Assembly (NCBI GenBank): GCA_002021875.1
Contig: CP018627.1
Location: 10,974,001-11,038,000 of the forward strand
DNA: 64,000 nt
Source: Streptomyces hygroscopicus
GTDB lineage: Bacteria > Actinomycetota > Actinomycetes > Streptomycetales > Streptomycetaceae
Direction of reading: 5' to 3'
Each line of letters begins with the position of its first letter. Positions within the stretch are counted from its first letter, which is position 1. Below, one piece after another: positions 33,511 through 41,683 of this stretch. The notes under the pieces were generated by a model. It made no database searches and was not told the DNA's origin. It worked only from the letters and a program-made list of their open reading frames with translations. The translations under genes were made by a program, and so were the position numbers.

Positions 33511-35097
33511 ATGCGTGGCCTCGAAGTCATCGTGGTGGTGCTCGCGGCGGTGCTGACCATGACCTGGCTGGCTCGCCGCCTGCGCTGGAACGAGCCGGTC
33601 ATGCTGGTGGCGGGCGGCTGCCTGATCGGCCTGATTCCCGACTTCCGCGGGCCGGCCCTGCCGCCCGAGGTGGTCCTGCTGCTGTTCCTGCCCCCACTGC
33701 TCTACTGGGAGTCGCTGACCACCTCCCTCCGTGAGATCCGGACGAACGTGCGCGGCATTGTGCTGCTCGCGACCGGTCTGGTGCTGGCCACCGCCGCCGC
33801 CGTGGCCTCGGTGGGGCACGCGCTGGGCCTTTCCTGGCCACTCGCCTTTGTCCTCGGTGCCGTCGTCGCCCCCACGGACGCCATCGCCGTGGCGACGGTC
33901 GCCCGTGGGCTGCCCCGCCGGATCCGGACCATCCTCCGGGCGGAGAGCCTGATCAACGACGGCACCGCGCTCACCCTCTACGCCGTGGTGATCGGCGTCG
34001 CCGTCGAGGGGCTGGCCGTCACCTGGACGGACACCGCCGTGCGCTTCCTGCTCGCCTACGCGGGCGGTGCCGCGATCGGTTGCGGATGCGCCGCCGTCGT
34101 AGTCGCTCTGCGCAGGCGGCTGCGTGACCGCAGCGTGGAAAACGCCTTGGGCGTGCTCACTCCGTTCGCCACCTATCTGCCCGCGCAAGTGCTGGGCGTC
34201 TCCGGCGTCCTGGCGGTGGTCACCTGCGGTCTCATCCTCAGCCAGGCGGGCCCCAAGGTGATCAGTGCGGGCTCCAGAGTGCAGATCATCTCTTTCTGGG
34301 AGGTGAGCACCTCCCTCCTCAACAGCGCCCTCTTCGTCCTGGTCGGCGTCCAGACGCCCGCCATCGTCAGCGGGATCGGCTCCGTCTCCCCGGGACACGC
34401 GGTCATCACCGCCTCGCTGGTCAGCGGCGTAGTGATCGCCACCCGACTGCTGTGGCTGTACTCGGTGCCCTACCTCATCCGCGCCGTCGACCGCCGCCCG
34501 GTCCAGCGCACGCTGCGCTACGGCGCCCGGCAGAGGTTCCCGCTCGCCTGGAGCGGGGTGCGCGGTGCCGTCTCGCTCGCGGCCGCCCTCGCCGTCCCGA
34601 CCACCACCGCCGCGGGCCGGCCGCTCGCGGGACACGGCCTGCTGGTCTTCACCGCCGTAACCGTCATCCTGGTCACGCTGGTCCTCCAGGGGACGACGAT
34701 GCCCGCGGTGATCCGCTGGTCGGGACTGCACGGCGATCCCGACGAGAACGCCGAGGAACGCCGCGCCCATCGCCACATCATCGCCGCCGCGTTGGAGGCC
34801 CTTCCCGACCACGCCAAGCGTCTGAAAACCCCGCCGGAGACCGCCGACGCCATCCTGAGCGAACTGCGCCAGTACGCCGCCGAGAAGGCGGAACCACCGG
34901 ATACCGACGACACCGGTGTGCGGGCCGGGCTCGAACTGCGCCGCGCCCTGATCGGCGTCGAACGCAGCGCCCTGATCCGCCTGCGGGACCAGCGCAGCAT
35001 CGACGACATCGTTCTGCGCCGGCTGCAGTCGCTGCTGGACACCGAGGAAATCAGGATTGAGCTGGCCCTGCGTGCCTTCACCGGCCGGCCGCCGTAG
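33511..35097 (+). CDS. Na+/H+ antiporter, CPA1 (NhaP-like) family
   Basis: 528 residues. The ATG at 33511 begins directly with the first helix (MRGLEVIVVVLAAVLTMTWL). Twelve or so helices fill residues 1-415. FVLGAVVAPTDAIAV and RAESLINDGTAL are the ion-binding motifs of CPA1 antiporters, with the ND pair intact. A charged cytoplasmic tail of about 110 residues follows. It exchanges sodium or potassium for protons at the plasma membrane. It is a single-gene unit between pseudogene stretches. Confidence 0.88.
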   Translation: MRGLEVIVVVLAAVLTMTWLARRLRWNEPVMLVAGGCLIGLIPDFRGPALPPEVVLLLFLPPLLYWESLTTSLREIRTNVRGIVLLATGLVLATAAAVASVGHALGLSWPLAFVLGAVVAPTDAIAVATVARGLPRRIRTILRAESLINDGTALTLYAVVIGVAVEGLAVTWTDTAVRFLLAYAGGAAIGCGCAAVVVALRRRLRDRSVENALGVLTPFATYLPAQVLGVSGVLAVVTCGLILSQAGPKVISAGSRVQIISFWEVSTSLLNSALFVLVGVQTPAIVSGIGSVSPGHAVITASLVSGVVIATRLLWLYSVPYLIRAVDRRPVQRTLRYGARQRFPLAWSGVRGAVSLAAALAVPTTTAAGRPLAGHGLLVFTAVTVILVTLVLQGTTMPAVIRWSGLHGDPDENAEERRAHRHIIAAALEALPDHAKRLKTPPETADAILSELRQYAAEKAEPPDTDDTGVRAGLELRRALIGVERSALIRLRDQRSIDDIVLRRLQSLLDTEEIRIELALRAFTGRPP

Positions 35098-35192
35098 CCA
35101 CCGGCAGCCGGACGGATCGCTCACCGCGTAGTCCTCCCGCCGCCGGTCTGCGCGGCCGGTTCCGCGCGGTACCGGGATGGACGTCCGATGCC

Positions 35193-36235
35193 TCATCGCT
35201 TCATGCGGCCGCGGATCGCGAGAGCGGCGAGGCCGAGGAGGATCGGCTCCGAGAAGCGGGACGCCATCTCGATGTACCCGCCGGCCACGGTCAGGTCCTG
35301 TTCCCCGGAGCGGAACACGGCCGAGTTGAGCGTCACCTCCAGAGCCTTCTCGAAGCGTTTGCCGGTGAACCGGTCCCCGGTGGGGTTCTTCGGGTCGTCC
35401 TTGTCGATCTCGAAGGTGACCTTGCCGCCGACGGGCGGCACCGTGGCCGCCGCCTCCTGCTTCGGGGAACCCTGGGGCAGGCCGAAGCCGGTCATCAGCA
35501 CGACGGTGAGGAGCATCGACGCCGCGAGCCAGCCGAGCGCGCGTGAGGCGCGCAGGCCGTAGCCGGACAGCAGCCAGTACGCCTGGAGCAGCCAGCGGTC
35601 CGCCTCACTCCAGGTACGGCTGTGGCGGCGCATCTCCATCTCGCCGTAGTAGAAGTCGGCGGCTCCCGGTTCGTCGCGGGCGTCCTCGCGGGCCTTGCGC
35701 AGTTGCAGACGCACCGGGACAGGTCGACGTCGAAGAGGAGCAGCATGGACGCGTCGACACCGGAGAGCGAGGTGACCGAGGGGCGCTGGTCGGGCGCGGT
35801 CGGGTAGGCGGGGAGACCGGAGTGCGCCACATGGTGTTCCATCGACGTCAGGGTGCATCGCTCGGCAAGACGGGCGTGCGTGAGGTCGATCGATGCGCCG
35901 CTCGCCTTCAGGGTGACCGGTGCCTCGAACCAGGCGCCGGTGAAATCGACGTGCTCGGCGACGACTTGGGCGACCGTCGGCTTGGTGATGTGGCTCTCTC
36001 TCAGGTCCAGCAGCCGGACGCCGTGAGCTCCCATGAACCAGGGCCCGGTCGCGAACGACGTACGGCGGAAGACAAGGTGCCCGGCCAGGGTTGTGCCGCT
36101 GCCCGTGCACCGCACCTCGTCGAAGTTGGCAAGCGCCTGGAATTCGGCCCAGTCGAACCGGGCGGCCGAACCGAACATCACGCCGGCGAACACGGCGTCC
36201 TGCCTGAATATCGCCTCTCGCAGTCGCCCTGCGTC
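35193..36235 (-). pseudogene. Pentapeptide-repeat membrane protein, frameshifted and shortened
   Basis: The upstream part (36235 to about 35715) reads AIFRQDAVFAGVMFGSAARF, then TLAGHLVFRRTSF and DASMLLLFDVDLSRC, a degenerate pentapeptide-repeat region. The rest continues in a different frame: LRKAREDARDEPGAADFYYG, a membrane segment near SRALGWLAASMLLTVVLMTG and the C-terminal ILLGLAALAIRGRMKR. Homologues I recall have 60 or more residues between LSRC and LRKARED, so a deletion accompanies the frameshift. No good start codon is visible after the peptidase stop at 36236, so the 5' end may also be lost. Confidence 0.7.
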
Positions 36236-36760
36236 CTATGCGTACGTCGGCCGGGGCCGGGGCCGGGGCCGGGGCCGGGACCGGATGACGGTGCCGAGGA
36301 CGTGGCTTGCGGGGAAGTAGCCGGTCTGGCGGGAGTCGTAGCTGTTGTGTGTGTTGTCGCCCAGGAGCACCAGCGTCCCGGGTGGGACACAACCACCCGT
36401 GGCGGCGTCCGGCTCTGGCAGTGCCCCCGGGGGTGGCCGGTCGCCCGCCACCGCCGCCACCCGCTTGATCATCCACTCTTGTCCGGTACCTGTACCTAGG
36501 GTACCTACGGCCGCCGCCTGGCTTGGGGCGGGTGACGAGCGTGAGCCGTTCCTCTGCCGCACGACGACCACGTGCCCAACCGCGCACCGTCCGCCACGCC
36601 GCACCAGCACCCGCTCCCCGTCGCGGTACGTGGGTTCCATGCTCCCGCCCCGTACGGTTACGACCACGAGCGTTCGTCGCAGCACCGTTCCCGTGATGAG
36701 TGCCATCCCCAGTCCCAGGACCGCCGTCACCGCCGCGCTCGGACATGTCCGTCTCGCCAT
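36236..36760 (-). CDS. S26-family signal peptidase
   Basis: 174 residues. One membrane segment (about 10-28) is followed by the catalytic serine in VRGGSMEPTYRDGERVLV and the general-base lysine in EWMIKRVAAVAGD, then LLGDNTHNSYDSRQTGYFP. All boxes of type I signal peptidases are present. The ATG overlaps the ABC exporter stop (TGATG). It ends in a Pro-Arg tail (RPRPRPRPRP) encoded by a GGGGCC-type hexamer repeat. As the last gene of the unit that begins with a ten-cysteine precursor, it is the likely dedicated protease that removes the leader after the Ala-Ser-Ala site. Confidence 0.83.
   Translation of the reverse strand: MARRTCPSAAVTAVLGLGMALITGTVLRRTLVVVTVRGGSMEPTYRDGERVLVRRGGRCAVGHVVVVRQRNGSRSSPAPSQAAAVGTLGTGTGQEWMIKRVAAVAGDRPPPGALPEPDAATGGCVPPGTLVLLGDNTHNSYDSRQTGYFPASHVLGTVIRSRPRPRPRPRPTYA
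36249..36280. repeat. GGGGCC hexanucleotide microsatellite in the signal peptidase gene
   Basis: About five tandem copies of a GGGGCC/GGCCGG unit lie at the 3' end of the peptidase gene. Unit length is a multiple of three, so copy-number change would lengthen or shorten the Pro-Arg tail without shifting frame. Confidence 0.7.
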
Positions 36761-38700
36761 CAGCGGGCCTCTTCCGGCGTGAGTGGCGACTCTCCCGCGG
36801 AGAGCTGATAGCCACCGGCCTGGAGGGTGAACAGCCGTGCGTACTCGCCGCCCGCCGCCATCAGCACAGTGTGGTTCCCCTGCTCCGCGACCCGCCCGTC
36901 CCGGAGTACGACGATGATGTCCGCGTCCCGCAACGCACTGAGCCGGTGCGAGATCAGCAGGCTGGTACGGGCGCTGCGGTCGCTTTGCAGGGAAGCGTGG
37001 ATCTCGTGCTCCGCCTCCGCGTCGAGCCCGGCCGATGGCTCGTCGAGGATCATCAGTTCGCGCCGCGCATACCCATCGCGCAGGAAGGCCCGCGCCAGCG
37101 CGAGCCGCTGCCACTGCCCGCCGGAAAGGACCACGCCCGTCTCCGGGTTGCCCTTGTCCTCCTGCGTGAAGAACATCCGGGTCAGCAAGGTGTCGTAGCC
37201 CCGCGGCAGTGCGTCCAGCCGGCGGTCGATGCCGGCCCGTCGTGCGGCCTGGCGCATCCGCTCATACGATCGGTCCCGTTCCGTCAGCACGGTGAGGTCG
37301 CCGAGGGCGATGTTCTCCGCCGCTGTCATGTCGTACTGCATGTAGTCCTGGAACACCGCGCCCACTCGTTCCCGTAACCGCGCCGGATCGACCTCACGGA
37401 TGTCCACGCCGTCCCACAGGATCGCGCCGTGCGTCGGGTCGTAGAACCGGCAGATCAGCTTCACCAGAGTGGACTTGCCCGCCCCGTTGAGCCCGACGAG
37501 GGCGAGTGCCCGGCCCTGTGGAATCCGCAGGTCGACGCCGCGCAGCACCCATGGGAGATCGGGCGAGTAGCGGAACCAGACATCCCGGAACTCGATCCCG
37601 TGGCGCAGCGTCGGCAACGGGCGGGGCCGGTCCGCGACCGGGAGGTCCGAGGTGGCCTGCGTCACCGCCGTGTAGTGGTCGAACATCAGCAGCGTCTGCT
37701 GGCCCTGTGCGGCGTCACCCGCCAACGACGCCAGTGCCCCCTGCACACCGGCGATCGCGGCCACGAACATGGTGACATCGCCCACCGACAGTGCCCCGCC
37801 GCGCGCCGCGAGGACCGCCCAGAGCAGCCCACCTCCGGAGACCAGCGCCGCCAGTCCGCCCAGCCCTGTCTGTACGGCGATTTCGCGCCTGTCCATGGCC
37901 CGCTTCGCGGTGTTGGCCGTACGACGTTCCGTCAGCATCCGTTCGCGCAGAAACGGGCCGGTGCCGAAGAGCCGGACCTCCTTGGCCGCTTCCACACTCG
38001 ACAGCAGATCGGCATAGAAGAACTCCCGCCGTTCGACCGGGCCGACCTCCCACAGCATCTGCGCCCGCCGCCGTGCCAGCGCGACTTCGGACCAGAGCAC
38101 GGGCGCCCCGGCCACCAGGAGTATCCCGGCCATCACGGGACTGACGAGGAGGAGCGAGCCGAGGAATCCTCCGATGGTTGCCCCGGCGCGCACAACGCCC
38201 AGGATGCTCTCCGCGACATGGGCGGCCGTTTCGTGGCCCGCCTGCTGGGCCAGGCGCAAGCGGTCCAGGAAGTGCGGGTTCTCGAACCTCCCCAGTCCGA
38301 CGAACCCATCGACCGCGGCGAACAGCCGGTCCTGCATCTCCAGCCCCACCCGGCGGTCCAGCTCCGCTCGCGCGTACCGCATGGTCTGAGAGGCCACCAC
38401 CGCCGTCACACCGAGGCCGGCCAGCGCCGTACCGGGCCACAGCAGCGTCCCCGGGGCACCGTTCGCCAGGTCGTCCAGGACCAGCTTCATCAGCCAGGCC
38501 GTCACCACCGGCAGCGCGCTCACCAGCAGCGACAGTCCTGCATGGAGCAGCAGGGTGCCGGGGGCGGCGCGGGCGGTGACCGCGCAGACGGCGGCGATCC
38601 GCCGCAGCGCGATCACGGCGCGCCCCGAGCGCCCGGAAGGGGCGTAGACGGTGTCCGCCGTCGACTCCTCGTGGCCGCCTCGCCCGCGCATGGTGCTCAC
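36760..38700 (-). CDS. ABC exporter, fused membrane and ATPase domains
   Basis: 646 residues, half-transporter of the B-family. Six helices lie in about residues 30-320. The ATPase domain has Walker A GLNGAGKSTL, signature VVLSGGQWQRLALARA, Walker B LMILDEPSAGLD and LLISHRLSALRDAD. There is no N-terminal C39 peptidase domain, so leader removal must be done by another enzyme, consistent with the S26 peptidase gene that follows. The GTG at 38700 overlaps the thioredoxin-gene stop (GTGA). It probably exports the cysteine-rich peptide. Confidence 0.87.
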   Translation of the reverse strand: MSTMRGRGGHEESTADTVYAPSGRSGRAVIALRRIAAVCAVTARAAPGTLLLHAGLSLLVSALPVVTAWLMKLVLDDLANGAPGTLLWPGTALAGLGVTAVVASQTMRYARAELDRRVGLEMQDRLFAAVDGFVGLGRFENPHFLDRLRLAQQAGHETAAHVAESILGVVRAGATIGGFLGSLLLVSPVMAGILLVAGAPVLWSEVALARRRAQMLWEVGPVERREFFYADLLSSVEAAKEVRLFGTGPFLRERMLTERRTANTAKRAMDRREIAVQTGLGGLAALVSGGGLLWAVLAARGGALSVGDVTMFVAAIAGVQGALASLAGDAAQGQQTLLMFDHYTAVTQATSDLPVADRPRPLPTLRHGIEFRDVWFRYSPDLPWVLRGVDLRIPQGRALALVGLNGAGKSTLVKLICRFYDPTHGAILWDGVDIREVDPARLRERVGAVFQDYMQYDMTAAENIALGDLTVLTERDRSYERMRQAARRAGIDRRLDALPRGYDTLLTRMFFTQEDKGNPETGVVLSGGQWQRLALARAFLRDGYARRELMILDEPSAGLDAEAEHEIHASLQSDRSARTSLLISHRLSALRDADIIVVLRDGRVAEQGNHTVLMAAGGEYARLFTLQAGGYQLSAGESPLTPEEAR

Positions 38701-39245
38701 ACCGGAAGCGTCGGCCGGGACAGGTCCACCGAGTCATCGGTGACCACGACGTCGCCCTCGGCGTCCGGCGCGGCCATGAGCACCGTGGGAAACGCCATGA
38801 TCTCGAATGCCGCGCCCATGGGTTCCTCGTTGCGGGTCTGGGACACGACCTTCGCCACCGACCGCAGTTCGGCGACCATGGGCGCGGCCAGGTCGGCGTC
38901 GCCCACCACGGCGGCCAGTACCCGATCGCGCCCGCCCGGCATCGTGCGGGCGTACTCCACGAACTTCGGGAGCTGTTCCTTGCACGGTCCGCAGGTCGGT
39001 GTGAAGAAGCCCACCAAGGTCGTCCCGGTCATCATGGCGCGGCCCACCGGTTCGCCGTCCACGGTATGGGTGGTGAACTCACCCACCGGCTCGCCGAGTT
39101 CGATCGCCGAGCGTGGCCGGTCGGCGACCCTCATCGCCAGCAGCTCGCCGTGCTCCCGTAGTCGCTTGATCACGCCCAGGGTGAGGAGCAGGTCCAGCGA
39201 ACACAGTGCCCCCACGAGCACCACGGCGCTGATCAGGACTGGCAT
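38697..39245 (-). CDS. TlpA/MauD-like membrane-anchored thioredoxin
   Basis: 182 residues. An N-terminal membrane anchor (VLISAVVLVGALCSLDLLLTL) is followed by an extracytoplasmic thioredoxin-like domain with the redox motif TPTCGPCKEQLPKF and the cis-proline region MAFPTVLMA. GGGAGG precedes the ATG. The arrangement of MauE-like then MauD-like genes matches methylamine-utilisation clusters, where MauD and MauE are needed for the disulfide-rich small subunit of methylamine dehydrogenase. Here the likely client is the ten-cysteine peptide. Confidence 0.83.
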   Translation of the reverse strand: MPVLISAVVLVGALCSLDLLLTLGVIKRLREHGELLAMRVADRPRSAIELGEPVGEFTTHTVDGEPVGRAMMTGTTLVGFFTPTCGPCKEQLPKFVEYARTMPGGRDRVLAAVVGDADLAAPMVAELRSVAKVVSQTRNEEPMGAAFEIMAFPTVLMAAPDAEGDVVVTDDSVDLSRPTLPV

Positions 39246-39840
39246 GGTTCCTCCCGGATGGCCTTCGGATTCTGTGTGCGCGCGTCGAATGGGGGATCGG
39301 CTTGGCCGTGGACGCGCCGAAGAGCTCGGCCAGGTCGTCGAGTACGGTCACCAGGGTGCCCGGGACGAGCCCGGCCAGTGCCGCCAGGATGGCTCCCGTC
39401 GCCGTCACGGGTGCTGGCGCCTGGTTCGCCAGTGTCATCAGGCCGGCCGCCGCCGAGATGGCGGTCAGCAGGACGTTGCGGAGGAGATGGCGGCGGCCGA
39501 GCGGGGCCGCTGAGGCCCCGAAGCACCGGCAGGTGGCGCCCGTGCCCCGCCGCATCGTGCGGGCTATCGCGGCCGCGAAGACGCTCAACAGCCCCGCTGC
39601 GAGGGCCAGTCCGGCCACGGTGCCGTCGGCCGACGGCACGATGAGCAGCGCACAGACGGCGCCCTCCGCGGTGACCACGGTCCCTGCCGCGGGTCCGGCC
39701 AGCCGCGTCGGCACCACTCCCATGGCGGGCACCGACTCCACGAAGGCCGCGAACCTGGCCCGTCCTGCCGCCTTGCTCAGGAAGGCGATCAGGAAGACCA
39801 CGCCGATCATGGCCCGGACTGCGATCACCAGATACTGCAC
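39079..39840 (-). CDS. MauE/DoxX-like redox membrane protein
   Basis: The frame from the GTG at 39840 (GAAAGG upstream) encodes 253 residues. The first 195 or so form four or five membrane helices (VIAVRAMIGVVFLIAFLSKAAG, TVAGLALAAGLLSVFAAAIA and others), with a CRCFG motif between helices as in MauE proteins. The last 55 residues are charged and overlap the thioredoxin gene by 167 nt; a MauE protein normally ends earlier. The overlap suggests a lost stop codon or a frameshift near 39260. It should pass electrons or disulfide equivalents to the MauD-like thioredoxin. Confidence 0.72.
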   Translation of the reverse strand: MQYLVIAVRAMIGVVFLIAFLSKAAGRARFAAFVESVPAMGVVPTRLAGPAAGTVVTAEGAVCALLIVPSADGTVAGLALAAGLLSVFAAAIARTMRRGTGATCRCFGASAAPLGRRHLLRNVLLTAISAAAGLMTLANQAPAPVTATGAILAALAGLVPGTLVTVLDDLAELFGASTAKPIPHSTRAHRIRRPSGRNHASPDQRRGARGGTVFAGPAPHPGRDQATTGARRAAGDEGRRPATLGDRTRRAGG

Positions 39841-39881
39841 AGCGACCCTTTCATCGAAGCAGGGGTGCGGGCTGAGAGTGA

Positions 39882-39923
39882 AGGCGGCCCCCGAGTACCC
39901 GGTCGGCCACTTGGGGGCCGCCT
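39882..39923 (-). terminator. Hairpin between precursor peptide gene and MauE-like gene
   Basis: A 15-bp stem pairs 39882-39896 with 39909-39923 (one G-U wobble on the plus-sense copy) around a 12-nt loop. It lies about 75 bp after the precursor stop on the minus strand. The position is that of an attenuator that lets the precursor be made in excess of the maturation and export proteins. Confidence 0.7.
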
Positions 39924-39997
39924 GTCCGCTGTCGTTCAACGGTGTGCCGCGTACGTCCTTCCGGAGAAGACGGCGGTCGACGCGGACCTGCCTGGTG

Positions 39998-40201
39998 TCA
40001 GCAGCCCACGCAACCGGTGCAGTCGAAGCCTCCGGCCGAGTTCTTGCAGCACCGGGCGTTGCAGCTGCACTGACCGCCGTACTGCTTGTTGCACTGCCAG
40101 CATTGCGGCCAGCACTGCTTCACCTGCACGGCGGAGGCTTCCACCTGAGGAACGAACAGGCCGAGCAGCCTGCTGCCCATCGTGGTGAGCGTCCTGTACA
40201 T
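39998..40201 (-). CDS. Cysteine-rich precursor peptide (candidate bacteriocin/RiPP)
   Basis: 67 residues. The ATG at 40201 has an excellent ribosome site (AAGGAGG, 6 bp upstream), better than an upstream start. The N-terminal part (MYRTLTTMGSRLLGLFVPQV) is a weakly hydrophobic leader ending at Glu-Ala-Ser-Ala, residues 21-24, a plausible signal-peptidase site. The remaining 43 residues contain ten cysteines (30, 34, 37, 45, 47, 51, 52, 61, 64, 67) with Gly, Trp and Asn between, ending in Cys. Even cysteine number and the neighbouring MauE- and MauD-like proteins suggest up to five disulfides. No LanB/LanM, radical SAM or YcaO gene is seen nearby, so lanthionine or thioether formation is not supported. 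Confidence 0.72.
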   Translation of the reverse strand: MYRTLTTMGSRLLGLFVPQVEASAVQVKQCWPQCWQCNKQYGGQCSCNARCCKNSAGGFDCTGCVGC

Positions 40202-40348
40202 GTCCACCCTCCTTACTGTCGGTTCCGGCCCAGTTCTGTGGACTGGACTGGGCACGGGCCGATGTTCAGTCGCTTCAACAGACGGCGCCTGTTGACTCCG
40301 CCACCCTTGCGGTCCGGCAGGGGGATGTCTTGTACGAATGCGACACTC

Positions 40349-41242
40349 TCACTCGGCGAGCAGAACGCTGGTGACCTGATCGGGCAGGAAGTCCAGCGGG
40401 TCGCCGGGTGTGGAGGACGCCCGGCGCGTTCCGAACCGGCCCGGCGTACAGCCGACCCGGTCCTTGAAGGCCCGGGTGAAGTGGGCCTGGTCGTAGTAGC
40501 CCGCGAGGGCCGCGGCCTCAGCCCACGGCAGGCCGCCGTCCTGCAGGCGCAGCGCCTCCTGCAGTCGCAGCACCTGGGCGAACTGCTTGGGCGGCAGGCC
40601 CACTTGCTCGCGAAAGCGCCGCTCCAGCCGTCGGCGGCTCCATCCGGTCTCGGCGGCCAGTTCCCCCACGCGCATCCGGCCACCGGTGCGCCGCAGTCCT
40701 TGCCACATCCAGACCACCTCACGCGCGCATTCCGGCCCGGTCAGGAGCCGGGCCGCGAACACCTCGTCGAGCAGGGCGAAGCGCGATGTCCAGTCGCGGC
40801 ACTCGGCCAGGCGGCAGATGAGACGGCCTGCCTCCTGACCGAGGAGATCGGCCGGGTCCAGGTTGCGCTCCGCCAACTCGGCCATCGGCAGGCCGAATAA
40901 GCGGAAGGCCCCGATCGGGGTCAGCATGACCGTCACGCCGGTCAACTGGCCGGTGTGCTCGCCCAGCGTGGCAGTGGCCCGTAACCCGTTGATCATCGAG
41001 GTCCCCGTGACGGACTGACGGGGGTCCACCGCGTCGGCGATCCGTACCGGCTCACCGAACCCGAACATCACCTTCACCACACCGTCTGGTACCAACAGCC
41101 GACATCGGGGCTGACGTGCCCCGAACCGGAAGCCCCGATAGCCCAGCACGTGCTCGCGCACGGCGGCGCCGGGATCCATGGTGATCAGCTCTCGTGAATC
41201 CGCCGCAGTCGATGAGGCCCTCGGCGAGCGCTTCTCGTGCAT
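40349..41242 (-). CDS. AraC-family transcription regulator
   Basis: 297 residues. The N-terminal ligand or sensor domain (about 20-160, with a LLVPDGVVKVMFGFG segment) resembles that of regulators with a DUF6597-type domain. The C-terminal double helix-turn-helix lies at about 180-280 (MRVGELAAETGWSRRRLERRFREQVG, then AAALAGYYDQAHFTRAFKDRVG). GGGGAAGG precedes the ATG. It lies 147 bp upstream of the cysteine-rich peptide gene in the same direction and may control that unit. Confidence 0.83.
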   Translation of the reverse strand: MHEKRSPRASSTAADSRELITMDPGAAVREHVLGYRGFRFGARQPRCRLLVPDGVVKVMFGFGEPVRIADAVDPRQSVTGTSMINGLRATATLGEHTGQLTGVTVMLTPIGAFRLFGLPMAELAERNLDPADLLGQEAGRLICRLAECRDWTSRFALLDEVFAARLLTGPECAREVVWMWQGLRRTGGRMRVGELAAETGWSRRRLERRFREQVGLPPKQFAQVLRLQEALRLQDGGLPWAEAAALAGYYDQAHFTRAFKDRVGCTPGRFGTRRASSTPGDPLDFLPDQVTSVLLAE

Positions 41243-41409
41243 GTGCCTTCCCCCTCGTTCTCCATCGCTCGGTCACTGAGGCCCATCGTGTCCGCCACGA
41301 TGAGAGGGGGGCCACAGGGATCAGGCCAAGTGGCGACGGTGATGGCCGGGCCCCTGGTCGTTGTCATTTCGCTGGTCCTCCCCGGACCAGCCGTCGATCG
41401 CGGGGCATG

Positions 41410-41640
41410 TCGCGGGCGCCACCGAAGAGGGCCTCCTCCGTACGCCTGGACGTACTCGGTGCGGTACTCGGCACCGGCGCTCTGGTGTCCCTGGTCTACG
41501 GACTGCTCCGGGCCGGGGCGTCGGCCTCGGGGGGACACGGCCGCTGTGTGCTCGGGTACCGCCCCCTCACGGTCGGCGTCGCCTGCCTGCCCTACGGCAA
41601 CCGGGGTCCTGACGGGCATGCGGTTCTCCTCCCGAGCGGT
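41410..41640 (+). pseudogene. MFS transporter fragment
   Basis: The frame reads RLDVLGAVLGTGALVSLVYG and then LRAG, and after a break YRPLTVGVACLPYG. These are helices from the middle of DHA2-type exporters. There is no start and no other helix, so it is a remnant. Bases 41243-41409 hold no gene I can support. Confidence 0.6.
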
Positions 41641-41683
41641 GGGCAGGCTTCGGCGTGCGCCCGGGCAATTGTCATGTCGTGCC

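Noticed and set aside
38700..40201. Lanthipeptide, sactipeptide or thiopeptide assignment for the cysteine-rich peptide
   Set aside because: No LanB/LanC/LanM, radical SAM or YcaO gene lies nearby; the MauE/MauD-like pair favours disulfides instead.
39998..40255. Longer 85-residue version of the cysteine-rich peptide
   Set aside because: The upstream start lacks a ribosome site, whereas the internal ATG at 40201 has AAGGAGG at ideal distance.
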